From NCBI RefSeq assembly GCF_965227505.1, contig NZ_OZ245757.1:2728001-2792000 (forward strand): DNA of 64,000 nt. Reading direction: 5' to 3'. This DNA is from Pelagibius sp965227505. GTDB lineage: Bacteria; Pseudomonadota; Alphaproteobacteria; Kiloniellales; Kiloniellaceae. The notes under the pieces are model-generated. The model saw only the letters and a list, made by a program, of their open reading frames with translations. It was not told the origin of the DNA and did not search any database. Each line of letters opens with the position of its first letter. Position 1 is the stretch's first letter. Both the position numbers and the translations under genes were made by a program. Shown in pieces: positions 44,947-56,748 of the stretch.

Positions 44947-45795
44947 CTAATGACTGACGCCGAGATAGGCATCGATGACGTCCTGGTTGGCGCGCACCTC
45001 GTCGGGCGTGCCGTCGGCCAGCTTGCGGCCGTAGTCCAGCACCACGACCCGGTCGGATATGTCCATGACCACGCCCATGTCGTGCTCGATCAGGGCAATG
45101 GTGGTGCCGAACTCGTCGTTCACGTCGAGGACGAAGCGGCACATGTCCTCCTTCTCCTCGACGTTCATGCCGGCCATGGGTTCGTCCAGCAGCAGCAGCG
45201 TGGGTTCCATGGCGAGCGCCCGCGCCAGTTCGACGCGCTTCTGCAGGCCGTAGGGCAAACGCCCAACCGGCGTCTTGCGGATCGCCTCGATCTCCAGGAA
45301 GTCGATGATCTTCTCCACCACCTCCCGGTGGGCGATCTCCTCGCGCTGGTTGGCGCCCCAGTAGAGCGCCTGCTGGAAGATGTTGGATTTCATCTTCAGA
45401 ACGCGCCCGGTCATGATGTTGTCCAGGGTCGACATGCCCTTGAAGAGGGCGACGTTCTGGAAGGTGCGGGCGATGCCCTGGCGGGCGGCCAGATGCGGAC
45501 GCATGGCCCGCCGCTCCGCGCCCTGGTACATGATGCGGCCCTGCTGAGGGTGGTAGAAGCCGTTGATGACGTTCAGCATCGAGGTCTTGCCGGCGCCGTT
45601 GGGCCCGATGATCGCCAGGATCTCGTGTTCACGGATCTCGAAGGAGATATCGGTCAGGGCTTTGACGCCGCCGAAGGAGAGCGTGATGTTGTCGACCCGG
45701 AGCAGGGTCTCGCCGATCTTCTTCTGGGGCATCGCCGGTGCCGAGGGCTCCGCCGCCTCTACGGCCGGTGCGCTTGCCAGGGTGTCTGCCGCCAT
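44947..45795 (-). CDS. Liv-type ABC ATPase (LivG)
   Basis: This 282-residue ATPase has Walker A IIGPNGAGKTSMLNVINGFY, LivG-type GIARTFQNVALFKGMSTLDN, a signature region RLPYGLQKRVELARALAMEP and Walker B LLLLDEPMAGMN. The signature LPYG lacks the classical LSGGQ, as is common in LivG proteins. A 30-residue alanine/proline N-terminal leader precedes the domain. ATG at 45795 overlaps the stop of the acyl-CoA synthetase gene (TGATG), so transport and activation genes are translationally coupled. Confidence 0.93.
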   Translation of the reverse strand: MAADTLASAPAVEAAEPSAPAMPQKKIGETLLRVDNITLSFGGVKALTDISFEIREHEILAIIGPNGAGKTSMLNVINGFYHPQQGRIMYQGAERRAMRPHLAARQGIARTFQNVALFKGMSTLDNIMTGRVLKMKSNIFQQALYWGANQREEIAHREVVEKIIDFLEIEAIRKTPVGRLPYGLQKRVELARALAMEPTLLLLDEPMAGMNVEEKEDMCRFVLDVNDEFGTTIALIEHDMGVVMDISDRVVVLDYGRKLADGTPDEVRANQDVIDAYLGVSH

Positions 45796-47768
45796 CAGCT
45801 TGCCTTCTTAAGGGCCGGCGCCACCGCCGGCTGGAGGTCGATGTTGATGACCTGAAGATCCGCCTTGATCATACCCTTGCGGCCATCCTCGAAGGTCACC
45901 TCGGTTTCGATGTACGCGTTGTCGGCATCGGAGTAGAGCGCCTGGATCAGGGGATTGTAGCGCTCGGCGATGAAGCTGCGGCGCACCTTGCGGGTGCGGG
46001 TCAGTTCGCCGTCGTCGGCGTCCAGTTCCTTGTGCAGCACCAGGAAGCGGCGGATCTGGGAACCCGAGAGCTTGGGGTCCGCCGCCAGGTCGCGATTCAC
46101 CTTTTCGATGTGTCCCTTGATGGTCTCGATCACCTGGGGATTGGCCGCCAGTTCCTGATAGCTGCCGTAGGGCACGTTGTTGCGCTCCGCCCAGCTTCCC
46201 ACCGCCACCAGATCGATGTTGATGAAGGCGGTGCAGTAGTCACGCTCGTGGCCGAAGGCCACCGCCTCCTTGATGTCGGGGAAGAACTTCAGCTTGTTCT
46301 CGACGTACTTGGGCGCAAAGAGACCGCCGTCGTTCAGGCGGCCGACGTCCTTGGCGCGGTCGATGATCTTCAGGTGCCCGTTGTCGGCGAAGAAGCCGGC
46401 ATCGCCGGTGTGCACCCATCCATCGGCGGTCTTGGTCTCCGCCGTCGCCTCCGGGTTCTTGAAGTACTCGACGAAGACGCCGGGTCCGCGGAACATCACC
46501 TCGCCGTTGTCGGCGATCTTGATCTCCACATCCAGGGCCGGCTTGCCGACGGTGTCCGCCTCGATCTCGCCGTCGGGCTGGATGGTGATGAAGACGCTGG
46601 CCTCCGTGGAGCCGTAGAGCTGTTTCAGGTTCACGCCCAGGGAGCGGTAAAAGTCGAAGATGTCCGGGCCGATCGCTTCACCGGCCGTATAGGCGAGGCG
46701 GATGCGGGTGAAGCCCAGGGTGTTCTTCAGGGGCCCAAAGACCAGGATCTGACCGAGGGCATAAAGCAGGCGGTCGCCCAGCGCCACCGGCTTGCCGTCC
46801 AGAATGCCGGTGCCGGAACGCCGCGCCACCTCCATGAAGAAATGGAACAGCCGGCGCTTGATCCAGCCGGCATCCTCCATGCGGATCATCACGGTGGTGA
46901 GGATGTTCTCGAAGATCCGCGGCGGCGCGAAGAAGTAGGTCGGCCCCAGTTCGCGCATGTCATGCATGACCGTGGCGCTGGATTCCGGGCAGGCAACGCA
47001 GAAGCCCGCCACGTAGCTCTGTGCGTAGGAAAAGATATGATCGCCGACCCAGGCCATCGGCAGATAGGCCAGCGACTCGTCCTGGTCGCTCAGGGCCTCC
47101 AGCTTCACCCCGTTGGCCGCCGTCTTCAGCACGTTGTCGAAGCTGAGGATCACGCCCTTGGGTTTGCCGGTGGTGCCGGAGGTGTAGAGGATGATCGCGG
47201 TGTCCGAGCCCCTGCCCTTGGCGATCTCCTCTTCGTAGAAGTCCGGGTGGATCTTGTTATAGTCGCGGCCCTCGGCCTGCACCGCATCGAAGTGGTGCAG
47301 GAAGCCCTGGGTGTAGTGGCGCATGCCGCGCGACTCGTCGTAGACGATCTGGGTCAGCCCGGGGCAGCGCTCGCGGATTTCCAGCAGCTTGTCGACCTGT
47401 TCCTGGTCCTCGACCACGGCAAAGCGCGCTTCGGCGTGCTCCACGACATAGGCCATCTCCTCGGCCACCGAGTCCTGGTAGAGCGGCACCGGAACGGCGC
47501 CGATGGCCTGCGCCGCCGTCATGGTCCAGTAGAGCCGCGGACGGTTGTCGCCGACGATGGCGACCTTGTCGCCGCGCTGCACGCCCAGGGAGACGAGGCC
47601 GGCAGCCAGGCTGCGCACCTCATCGGCCACCTGGCCCCAGGTATGGGTCTGCCAGATTCCGAAATCCTTCTCGCGGATCGCCGGGCGTCCCGGCCGCTTG
47701 GCGGCATGGTGTTCCAGCAGCTTGGGAAAGGTGTCGAGCTCCGCCGGCGGCAGATCAGCCTTTCTCAT
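45795..47768 (-). CDS. AMP-forming acyl-CoA synthetase (long-chain type)
   Basis: This 657-residue cytoplasmic enzyme has the AMP-binding motif LYTSGTTGKPKG (residues 194-205), the YGSTEASVF block, GWVHTGDAGFF and IIDRAKDVGRLNDGGLFAPK. It resembles long-chain fatty acid ligases (FAA1/FadD15-like group) more than short-chain ones. It activates a carboxylic acid to its CoA thioester using ATP. Its stop codon overlaps livG, which places it as first gene of the transporter cluster. The likely role is to trap the imported acid as CoA ester. A promoter is expected within 47769-48105. The substrate is unknown. Confidence 0.88.
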   Translation of the reverse strand: MRKADLPPAELDTFPKLLEHHAAKRPGRPAIREKDFGIWQTHTWGQVADEVRSLAAGLVSLGVQRGDKVAIVGDNRPRLYWTMTAAQAIGAVPVPLYQDSVAEEMAYVVEHAEARFAVVEDQEQVDKLLEIRERCPGLTQIVYDESRGMRHYTQGFLHHFDAVQAEGRDYNKIHPDFYEEEIAKGRGSDTAIILYTSGTTGKPKGVILSFDNVLKTAANGVKLEALSDQDESLAYLPMAWVGDHIFSYAQSYVAGFCVACPESSATVMHDMRELGPTYFFAPPRIFENILTTVMIRMEDAGWIKRRLFHFFMEVARRSGTGILDGKPVALGDRLLYALGQILVFGPLKNTLGFTRIRLAYTAGEAIGPDIFDFYRSLGVNLKQLYGSTEASVFITIQPDGEIEADTVGKPALDVEIKIADNGEVMFRGPGVFVEYFKNPEATAETKTADGWVHTGDAGFFADNGHLKIIDRAKDVGRLNDGGLFAPKYVENKLKFFPDIKEAVAFGHERDYCTAFINIDLVAVGSWAERNNVPYGSYQELAANPQVIETIKGHIEKVNRDLAADPKLSGSQIRRFLVLHKELDADDGELTRTRKVRRSFIAERYNPLIQALYSDADNAYIETEVTFEDGRKGMIKADLQVINIDLQPAVAPALKKAS

Positions 47769-48105
47769 GTCTCAGGCCCCGTTTTCGCCAACAGGGCGGT
47801 CGTGCCGCGCGCAGCAATCCGGGCATCAGAGCCCCAGAGATCATACCCGAGGGCACCATACCCCTGGCCGGCCTCCCGGGCCGGCTTTCCCGCGCACAGC
47901 GACGATGATGCTCCCATCATTCCGCTGAGCCTCCCGTTCAGGTTTCCCGGTTCTTATTGTTGGCTTGCCTGCGACCTTTGGCCGCCCGGGAAACGTCGTC
48001 TACCTAAGCGATCTTTGACCGAAAAATCAACATTCTAAGGGCCGAAGCCCCGAACCATAGCTGTGGCCCCGCAAGCGCGTCGCGGGGTCGTCTCTCCGTC
48101 TGTTT
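47769..48105. other. Intergenic region before the acyl-CoA synthetase / Liv cluster
   Basis: This 337-bp spacer between two minus-strand genes should hold the cluster promoter. A weak candidate on the minus strand is TTGATT, a 17-bp spacer and TTAGGT near 48008-48031. A GCCGGCC-TCCCG-GGCCGGC inverted repeat lies near 47869-47887. GGCCCCGC (48065-48072) and GCGGGGTC (48082-48089) form a hairpin that may end the mmsA transcript, although no T-run follows. Confidence 0.5.
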
Positions 48106-49605
48106 TCAGTTCATCGTCGGGATCGTGAAGCTCGCCCCTTCCTTCACGCCGGAGGGCCAGCGCGAGGTCACCGTCTTGGTGCGGGTGTAGAAGCGGAAGC
48201 TGTCCGGCCCGTGCTGGTTCAGATCCCCGAAGCCGGAGGCCTTCCAGCCGCCGAAGGTGTAATAGGCCAACGGCACCGGGATCGGCACGTTGACGCCGAC
48301 CATGCCGACGTTCACCCGGTCGCAGAAGTCGCGGGCGGTGTCGCCGTCGCGGGTGAAGATGGCTGTACCGTTGCCGTAGGGATTGTTCATCGTGAGGTCG
48401 AGGGCGTCGTTGTAGTCGGGCGAGCGCACGACGGAGAGCACCGGCCCGAAGATCTCTTCCTTGTAGATGTCCATCTCGGTGGTGACCTTGTCGAAGAGGC
48501 AACCGCCGACGAAAAACCCGTTCTCGTAGCCCTGCATGGCAAAGCCACGGCCGTCGACGGCCAGCTCGGCGCCCTGGGCGACGCCGCTGTCCACAAGGCC
48601 CTTCACCCGGTCGCGCGCAGCGGCGGTCACCAGGGGTCCCATGTCGACGTCGTCGCCGCCGGTGTAAGGGCCGATCTTCAGCCCCTCGACCCGCGGCACC
48701 AGCCGTTCGACCAGCTCGTCGGCGGTCTTCTCGCCGACCGGCACCGCGACCGAAATGGCCATGCAGCGCTCGCCCGCCGCACCATAGCCGGCGCCGATCA
48801 GGGCATCGACCGCCTGGTCCATATCGGCATCGGGCATGATGATCATGTGGTTCTTGGCGCCGCCGAAGCACTGCACCCGCTTGCCGGCGGCACAGCCGCG
48901 CGAATAGACGTGCTCGGCGATCGGCGTCGAGCCGACGAAACCGACGGCCATGATGTCCGGGTGGTCGAGGATGGCGTCCACCGCTTCCTTGTCGCCGTTC
49001 ACGACGTTCAGGATGCCCGCCGGCAGACCCGCCTCCATCATCAGTTCCGCGAGCATCAGCGGCACCAGGGGGTCACGCTCGGAGGGTTTGAGGATAAAGG
49101 CGTTACCGGCGGCGATCGCCGGGCAGAACTTCCACATCGGGATCATCGCCGGGAAATTGAACGGCGTGATGCCGGCGACCACACCAAGCGGCTGGCGCAG
49201 GGAATACATGTCGATGCCCGGCCCGGCGTTGGTGGTGTACTCGCCCTTCAGCAGGTGCGGCGCGCCGAAACAGAATTCCGCCACCTCCAGACCGCGGATG
49301 ATGTCGCCCTTGGCGTCCGGCAGGGTCTTGCCGTGCTCGCGCGACAGCGCCTCGGCCAGCTTGTCCATGTCGCGGTGCAGCAATTCAACGAACTTCACCA
49401 GCACCCGCGCGCGGCGCTGCGGATTGGTTGCCGCCCAGGCCGGCTGAGCCTCGCGGGCATTGGCAACCGCCGCGGCCAGTTCCGACGCGCTGGCCAGGGG
49501 CACAAGTTTTTCCGCCTCGCCGGTTGCCGGATTGAACACCTCGGCCGTGCGGCCGCTTGTTCCCTTGACGTGCTGTCCGCCAATGAAGTGTGTGAGTTCC
49601 TGCAT
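48106..49605 (-). CDS. mmsA: CoA-acylating methylmalonate-semialdehyde dehydrogenase
   Basis: This 499-residue cytoplasmic enzyme converts methylmalonate semialdehyde, and malonate semialdehyde, to propionyl-CoA or acetyl-CoA with NAD and CoA, in valine, inositol or beta-alanine breakdown. Aldehyde dehydrogenase signatures are GITPFNFPAMIPMWKF near residue 145, FGGAKNHMIIMPDAD near 247 and the catalytic C281 in GERCMA. FGGAKNH distinguishes the CoA-acylating MmsA class, which lacks the general-base glutamate. The ATG at 49605 follows AAGGG. The gene is divergent from a LysR regulator, which probably controls it through the dyad at 49714-49734. Confidence 0.95.
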   Translation of the reverse strand: MQELTHFIGGQHVKGTSGRTAEVFNPATGEAEKLVPLASASELAAAVANAREAQPAWAATNPQRRARVLVKFVELLHRDMDKLAEALSREHGKTLPDAKGDIIRGLEVAEFCFGAPHLLKGEYTTNAGPGIDMYSLRQPLGVVAGITPFNFPAMIPMWKFCPAIAAGNAFILKPSERDPLVPLMLAELMMEAGLPAGILNVVNGDKEAVDAILDHPDIMAVGFVGSTPIAEHVYSRGCAAGKRVQCFGGAKNHMIIMPDADMDQAVDALIGAGYGAAGERCMAISVAVPVGEKTADELVERLVPRVEGLKIGPYTGGDDVDMGPLVTAAARDRVKGLVDSGVAQGAELAVDGRGFAMQGYENGFFVGGCLFDKVTTEMDIYKEEIFGPVLSVVRSPDYNDALDLTMNNPYGNGTAIFTRDGDTARDFCDRVNVGMVGVNVPIPVPLAYYTFGGWKASGFGDLNQHGPDSFRFYTRTKTVTSRWPSGVKEGASFTIPTMN

Positions 49606-49713
49606 CCCGCCAGCCCTTTTTCTTTCGCGCGTTTGGGCTCTTTCGTCCCAAAGATTTCGTCTGAGTCTCAGCAACTGTAGTGGTTATTACATTCGAAGGC
49701 CGCTCAAAACCGC

Positions 49714-49734
49714 CAAAATGTCATTTTCATTTTG
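49714..49734. promoter_or_regulatory. Candidate LysR operator between mmsA and its regulator
   Basis: CAAAATG (49714-49720) and CATTTTG (49728-49734) form a perfect inverted repeat with a 7-nt spacer in an AT-rich patch of the 258-bp divergent region. It includes T-N11-A, the LysR binding pattern. Confidence 0.55.
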
Positions 49735-49863
49735 CATTTCTGCAATGAGAGGCGGAGCATAGCAGCAAGAATGCACTTTATCACAGGGGCCGCCGCGACG
49801 ACAGCGCCGCCCGCCGGACAGCCGAAACGGGCCAAGAAAAGACATGGACAAGAGGAACCGCGT

Positions 49864-50745
49864 GTGCGCTGGGATGATCTGAAGTTCTTCTTGGCGGTCG
49901 CCCGTTCGGGCCAGCTCACCACCGCTGCCAAGGGCCTGAAGGTCGACAACGCCACCGTGGCGCGGCGCATCCGAGCGCTGGAGAGCGCGCTGGACGCCCG
50001 TCTGTTCGACCGCAATCCCAAGGGTTACAGCCTCACCGAGGTGGGCCAGCGCCTGCTGCCCGCCGCCGAGGCCATGGAGACCTCAACCCTGGAAGCCCAG
50101 GCCCAGGTCCAGGGCCGCGACGAGTCGCTGGAGGGCGTGGTGCGCCTGGGCGCGCCGGACGGCTTCGGCTCCTTCTTTCTGGCGCCGCGCATCCACAAGC
50201 TGGCCCGCCGCCACCCGAAGCTGGAGCTGCAGCTGGTGGCCATGCCGCGGATCTTCAGCCTGTCGAAGCGCGAGGCCGACGTCAGCATCGCCATCACCCG
50301 GCCCAAGTCCGGCCGCCTGCGGGTCGTCAAGCTGACCGACTATCAGCTGCATCTCTACGCCACCGGCGACTATCTGAAGGAAAGCCCGCCGCTGCAGCAG
50401 CTGGAGGACCTGAAACAGCACAGCATGATCGGCTACATCTCCGACCTGATCTTCGATCCCAAGCTGGACTACATGCCGATCCTGGGGCGCAAGGTGGTGC
50501 CGCAGATCTCCTCCACAAATCTCATCGCCCAGTTGAACGCCACCCTGGCGGGGGCCGGGATCTGCATCCTGCCGGATTTCCTGGCTGGCGAGCAAAGCGG
50601 CCTGCAACCGGTGCTGCGCAAGACCTTCTCCCTCACCCGCACCTTCTGGATCGTCAGCCACGAGAACACCGCCTCCCTGCGCCGCATCCGCGAAACGGTG
50701 GACTTCATCAAGGCCGAGGTCCGCGAGAACCGGGACATCTTCTGA
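49864..50745 (+). CDS. LysR family transcriptional regulator
   Basis: This 293-residue regulator has an N-terminal winged helix (VRWDDLKFFLAVARSGQLTT and DNATVARRIRALESALDARL) and a C-terminal periplasmic-binding-like effector domain. The start is GTG at 49864: AAGAGGAA precedes it and the length becomes standard. An ATG 31 codons upstream (49771) would add an unlikely basic leader. It is divergent from mmsA and is the probable regulator of that gene, with an intermediate of valine catabolism a plausible but unproven co-inducer. Confidence 0.9.
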   Translation: MRWDDLKFFLAVARSGQLTTAAKGLKVDNATVARRIRALESALDARLFDRNPKGYSLTEVGQRLLPAAEAMETSTLEAQAQVQGRDESLEGVVRLGAPDGFGSFFLAPRIHKLARRHPKLELQLVAMPRIFSLSKREADVSIAITRPKSGRLRVVKLTDYQLHLYATGDYLKESPPLQQLEDLKQHSMIGYISDLIFDPKLDYMPILGRKVVPQISSTNLIAQLNATLAGAGICILPDFLAGEQSGLQPVLRKTFSLTRTFWIVSHENTASLRRIRETVDFIKAEVRENRDIF

Positions 50746-50921
50746 CCGCTTCTGGCGGCCCGGTTATTTGGAGGCTCCTAAGGCCCTCCGGCGCCGCTGC
50801 CTGCCTTGCGGCAGGTCAATACGGTTGTCAGAAACCCGCTGTAGCGTGCAGTCTTTCATGAAGACGGCGGCCATGAAGACGACGGCCCGTTCCGGCCAAA
50901 AAAGAGAGACGAACCAGCACC

Positions 50922-51902
50922 ATGAGCAGCGACCTGCAGAAACCCCAGTCTGAAACCGCGGCAGAAACGCCTTCTCCAGAGAAACCCGGCCCAGGGAAAC
51001 CCGGCCATGAGGTGAGTTGGGTGGATGCGGAGCTGGAGGACAGTTTCGACGAAGAGCTGGAGATGGAGATCGACGACCAGCGCGTCAGCAAGGAGCTGCG
51101 CCAGATCTCCACCCTGCGGCACAAGTCGGCACTCGACCGCCGCACCTACTTCCGCGAGCTTCTCAAGCTGCAGGCCGAGCTGGTCAAGCTGCAGGACTGG
51201 GTCGTGCACACGAACTACAAGCTGCTGGTGATCTTCGAGGGGCGCGATGCCGCCGGCAAGGGCGGGGTGATCAAGCGGGTCACCCAGCGCCTGAATCCAC
51301 GGGTCTGCCGCACTGTCGCGCTGCCCGCGCCGAGCGAGCGCGAGAAGCACCAGTGGTACTTCCAGCGCTACGTCCCGCACCTGCCGAGCGCCGGGGAGAT
51401 CGTGCTCTTCGACCGCTCCTGGTACAACCGGGCGGGCGTCGAGCGGGTCATGGACTTTGCCAGCGAGGCCCAGGTGGAGGAGTTCTTCAACGACGTGCCT
51501 GAATTCGAGCGCATGCTGGTGCGTTCCGGCATCAAGCTGGTGAAGTACTGGTTTTCCATCACCGACCAGGAACAGCAGCTGCGCTTCCTGATGCGCGTTC
51601 ACGATCCCATCAAGCAGTGGAAGCTGAGCCCCATGGACCTGCAGTCCCGCGTCCGCTGGGAGGACTACACCAAGGTCAAGGAGGAGATGCTGCGGCGGAC
51701 CAACATCCCCGAAGCGACCTGGTCCATCGTCGAGGGCAACGACAAGAAGCGCGCCCGCCTCAACTGTATCCATCACCTGCTGTCGCAGGTGCCCTACGAA
51801 GAGGTGCCCCACGAACCCGTCGTGCTGCCGGAGCGGGTTTTCAACCCGGACTACGAGCGCACCGTCCTGCCGAAGGAGCTCTATGTGCCGGAGGTCTACT
51901 AG
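50922..51902 (+). CDS. ppk2: Polyphosphate kinase 2
   Basis: This 326-residue cytoplasmic enzyme uses polyphosphate to phosphorylate nucleoside diphosphates, or the reverse. Walker A is GRDAAGKGG (residues 107-115). The Walker B/lid region FDRSWYNRAGVERVM starts at D164, with R165 and R170. The N-terminal 50 residues are acidic and proline-rich, unlike the compact catalytic core. The length and ordering match class I PPK2 proteins that favour ADP/GDP. The start is ATG at 50922. The following alpha/beta hydrolase gene starts 11 bp after the stop. Confidence 0.93.
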   Translation: MSSDLQKPQSETAAETPSPEKPGPGKPGHEVSWVDAELEDSFDEELEMEIDDQRVSKELRQISTLRHKSALDRRTYFRELLKLQAELVKLQDWVVHTNYKLLVIFEGRDAAGKGGVIKRVTQRLNPRVCRTVALPAPSEREKHQWYFQRYVPHLPSAGEIVLFDRSWYNRAGVERVMDFASEAQVEEFFNDVPEFERMLVRSGIKLVKYWFSITDQEQQLRFLMRVHDPIKQWKLSPMDLQSRVRWEDYTKVKEEMLRRTNIPEATWSIVEGNDKKRARLNCIHHLLSQVPYEEVPHEPVVLPERVFNPDYERTVLPKELYVPEVY

Positions 51903-51913
51903 AGCCCAACGGC

Positions 51914-52738
51914 GTGTCCCCGGATAGCCTGTCGGGCGCGCTGCAACGCGAAGACCTGGTGCTGGATTCCGGCGGCCTGCGTCTCGCGGCACGGCGCCTC
52001 ATGCCCCGGACGGCGCCGGTTGGCGCCCCGCCCAATTCACCAACCTTGGTCTTCCTGCACGAGGCGCTGGGCTCTATCGGCCAGTGGAAAGGCTTTCCCG
52101 AAGACCTCGCCGTTGGCCTCGGCCTGCCGGCGCTGATCTACGAGCGCCAGGGACACGGCGGATCGGCACCCCTCACCCTGCCCCGGGCCAACGGCTATCT
52201 GCGCCAAGAGGCCGAAACCGTACTGCCCGCGGTTCTGGCGGCCGCCGGCGTCGCGCAGCCGCTGCTGCTGGGCCACTCCGACGGCGCCACCATCGCGCTG
52301 ATGTTCGCCGCCGCCTTTCCGCAGGCGCCCGCCGCCTGCATCGCCCTGGCGCCCCATGTGATGGTGGAGGAGATCACCCTGGCCGGCATCCGCGCCGCCG
52401 ATACCGAACCCGGCGCCACGGCGCTAAGAAGGCGCCTCGCGAAGTACCACGGCGACAAGACGGAGGATCTCTGGCGCGCCTGGGCGCAGACCTGGCTGCG
52501 GCCGGGCTTCGACGGCTGCGAGATGCGCACCGATCTCGCGCGCATCATTGCTCCCACCCTGGTCATCCAGGGCGCCGACGACGCCTACGGCTCACCGGCC
52601 CAGGTCGAGGCAATCGCCGGGCGCGTCGCCGGCCCTGTCAAAACCCATCTGCTCCCGGCCTGCGGCCATGCCCCGCACCTGGAAGCGGGCGAGCGCGTGA
52701 TCATGGCGGTCCGCGCCTTCGTGGAGGCGCTGGGTTAG
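51914..52738 (+). CDS. Alpha/beta hydrolase
   Basis: This protein of about 274 residues has the alpha/beta-hydrolase fold. TLVFLHEALGSIGQWKGFPE carries the oxyanion-hole loop, the nucleophile elbow is G-H-S-D-G in LLLGHSDGATIAL, and the acid/histidine end is IQGADDAYGS and LPACGHAPHLEAGE. The nucleophile is the serine of GHSDG. The substrate is unknown. Some relatives are annotated as carboxylesterases or haloalkane-type hydrolases. The start is most likely GTG at 51914; no ribosome binding site is obvious, and coupling to ppk2 11 bp upstream is likely. Confidence 0.85.
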   Translation: MSPDSLSGALQREDLVLDSGGLRLAARRLMPRTAPVGAPPNSPTLVFLHEALGSIGQWKGFPEDLAVGLGLPALIYERQGHGGSAPLTLPRANGYLRQEAETVLPAVLAAAGVAQPLLLGHSDGATIALMFAAAFPQAPAACIALAPHVMVEEITLAGIRAADTEPGATALRRRLAKYHGDKTEDLWRAWAQTWLRPGFDGCEMRTDLARIIAPTLVIQGADDAYGSPAQVEAIAGRVAGPVKTHLLPACGHAPHLEAGERVIMAVRAFVEALG

Positions 52739-53171
52739 CGGCCTCAGCAAACCCAGCGGCGATCACGACGGCTCAGCATTCGCGCAACCGGGGTGTCCTG
52801 ACAGGACTTCCCGTGGGCAAGAGCCTTTCCCGGCGGAGCCGGTAACCGGATGGCAAGGGCCTTCTGCTAACCTCTTCACAACCCGCGGCCTGCGCCGGGA
52901 CGGCGACCGGAAACGCCCGGATTTCCCGGCGATTTCCCCCGATTCTCATGGACATCCGGGCCGCGATGACTATGTTAGCGCTGTATCCCGATACGTGAGC
53001 TCCCGCGGAGCGGTCGCAACCGGTCGCGGGGCATGTCCTCGATAGCTTTTCCCTTCCCCCGGCTTGATAGCAGGCCGCCTGAAATGGTCGGAAAGGCCCT
53101 GTCGAGGGTATGGCCCAACCAGACGCGCCGCGACAGAACCGGCGCCAAAGACCGGCAAAGGAGAGAGCCTC
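52739..53171. other. Intergenic region upstream of aconitase
   Basis: This 433-bp region has no gene. It holds the perfect dyad GTATC-CC-GATAC at 52983-52994 and a direct repeat CGGTCGC-AAC-CGGTCGC near 53012-53030. These may belong to acnA regulation, but no promoter hexamers are convincing. Confidence 0.5.
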
Positions 53172-55856
<2,685 letters not shown>

Positions 55857-55887
55857 CGCGCTTCACCCCATCAGCCGCAACGACAAA

Positions 55888-55916
55888 GGCCCCTGCTGAA
55901 AGCAGGGGCCTTTTTT
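55888..55916 (+). terminator. Rho-independent terminator after acnA
   Basis: GGCCCCTGCT (55888-55897) and AGCAGGGGCC (55901-55910) with a GAA loop, followed by TTTTTT. Confidence 0.95.
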
Positions 55917-55952
55917 ATCGGCGAACATCAATCCTGAGCTTCTGTTCGAACC

Positions 55953-56474
55953 CTAACCGACAGCACGAGACCATTCGTCGACGGCCGCGTCGATATCCCT
56001 TTGGTTCACACAATGCCACACGCGCAAGGCCTCGGCGTCGGCAAGCGCTGTGGAGATGCCGTTCCGAAACTTCGAGCGGTTCTTGAGACTGTGCACCGCA
56101 AAGCGGTACTGCTCAAAGGGCCAATCCCTGTTGCCGGGCGGCAGTTCCGGCCGTGTCTTGCCGAGATTGCGCCAGGGCCGGGCGATAAGACGCCAGGCTC
56201 TCACAAGCTCCGGGGGATCGAGCCAGATGACAGAATCTGCTTTCGCCAGGGCTTGAGAAAGAAGGCTTGGGCCGCCTTCCAGTATCCAGGCCTCCGCTTC
56301 GATGACGCGCGCCAGGGCCGCATCGATCTCGGCTCTCGGTCTTTGCATCCAGCCGCTCGTCAGTTTTATCGCATCAAAGGAGACAACCGGCACATCCGGG
56401 CGGGCCTCACCCAGCCGGGCTGCAACATGGCTCTTACCGACCCCGTTTGCCCCTGTGACGATCACCCTCCGCAT
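55953..56474 (-). CDS. P-loop kinase-like protein (adenylate kinase-related)
   Basis: This 173-residue protein has a Walker A motif GANGVGKS at residues 8-15, then SFDAIKLTSGW and WILEGGPSLLSQALAKADSV. The layout resembles the AAA_17/FlaR-type nucleotide kinases that are often named DNA topology modulation proteins. The lid region contains GNRDWPFEQYRFAVHSLKNR. The substrate is unknown. It may have been acquired by transfer, as its GC content appears somewhat lower than its neighbours by eye. It is convergent with acnA; the acnA terminator lies between the two. Confidence 0.75.
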   Translation of the reverse strand: MRRVIVTGANGVGKSHVAARLGEARPDVPVVSFDAIKLTSGWMQRPRAEIDAALARVIEAEAWILEGGPSLLSQALAKADSVIWLDPPELVRAWRLIARPWRNLGKTRPELPPGNRDWPFEQYRFAVHSLKNRSKFRNGISTALADAEALRVWHCVNQRDIDAAVDEWSRAVG

Positions 56475-56616
56475 AACTCGATCTAGCTACCTGCGCAATT
56501 CGCTGAAGGGTTTCACGCGTCCTCACCGGCTGATCGGACGGCGACCTTGGCCACATTACCAAAATACTAGGAAGAGCATTGCCGCCGGGAACACACAAAT
56601 CATTCGCCGCAAAAAC

Positions 56617-56645
56617 AAAGGCCCCTACCGGCGACGGGGGCCTTT
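56617..56645 (-). terminator. Terminator after the inositol monophosphatase-family gene
   Basis: AAAGGCCCC (56617-56625) and GGGGCCTTT (56637-56645) form a stem around a loop with inner CCG/CGG pairing. On the minus strand TTTGTTTTTG follows. The stem resembles that of the acnA terminator. Confidence 0.85.
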
Positions 56646-56748
56646 CTTGTTCTGTGTTCGCAAACAAGACGAGCGTCAGACGCTGCCTTGTGAAGGTCGC
56701 CCATTCTGGCAGGACCACCGCCGCCCTTTGGCCGCGCGAGGTCCCGGG

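Noticed and set aside
45738..48038. A 766-codon plus-strand frame opposite the acyl-CoA synthetase
   Set aside because: It mirrors a well-supported ligase gene and lacks a domain or start signal.
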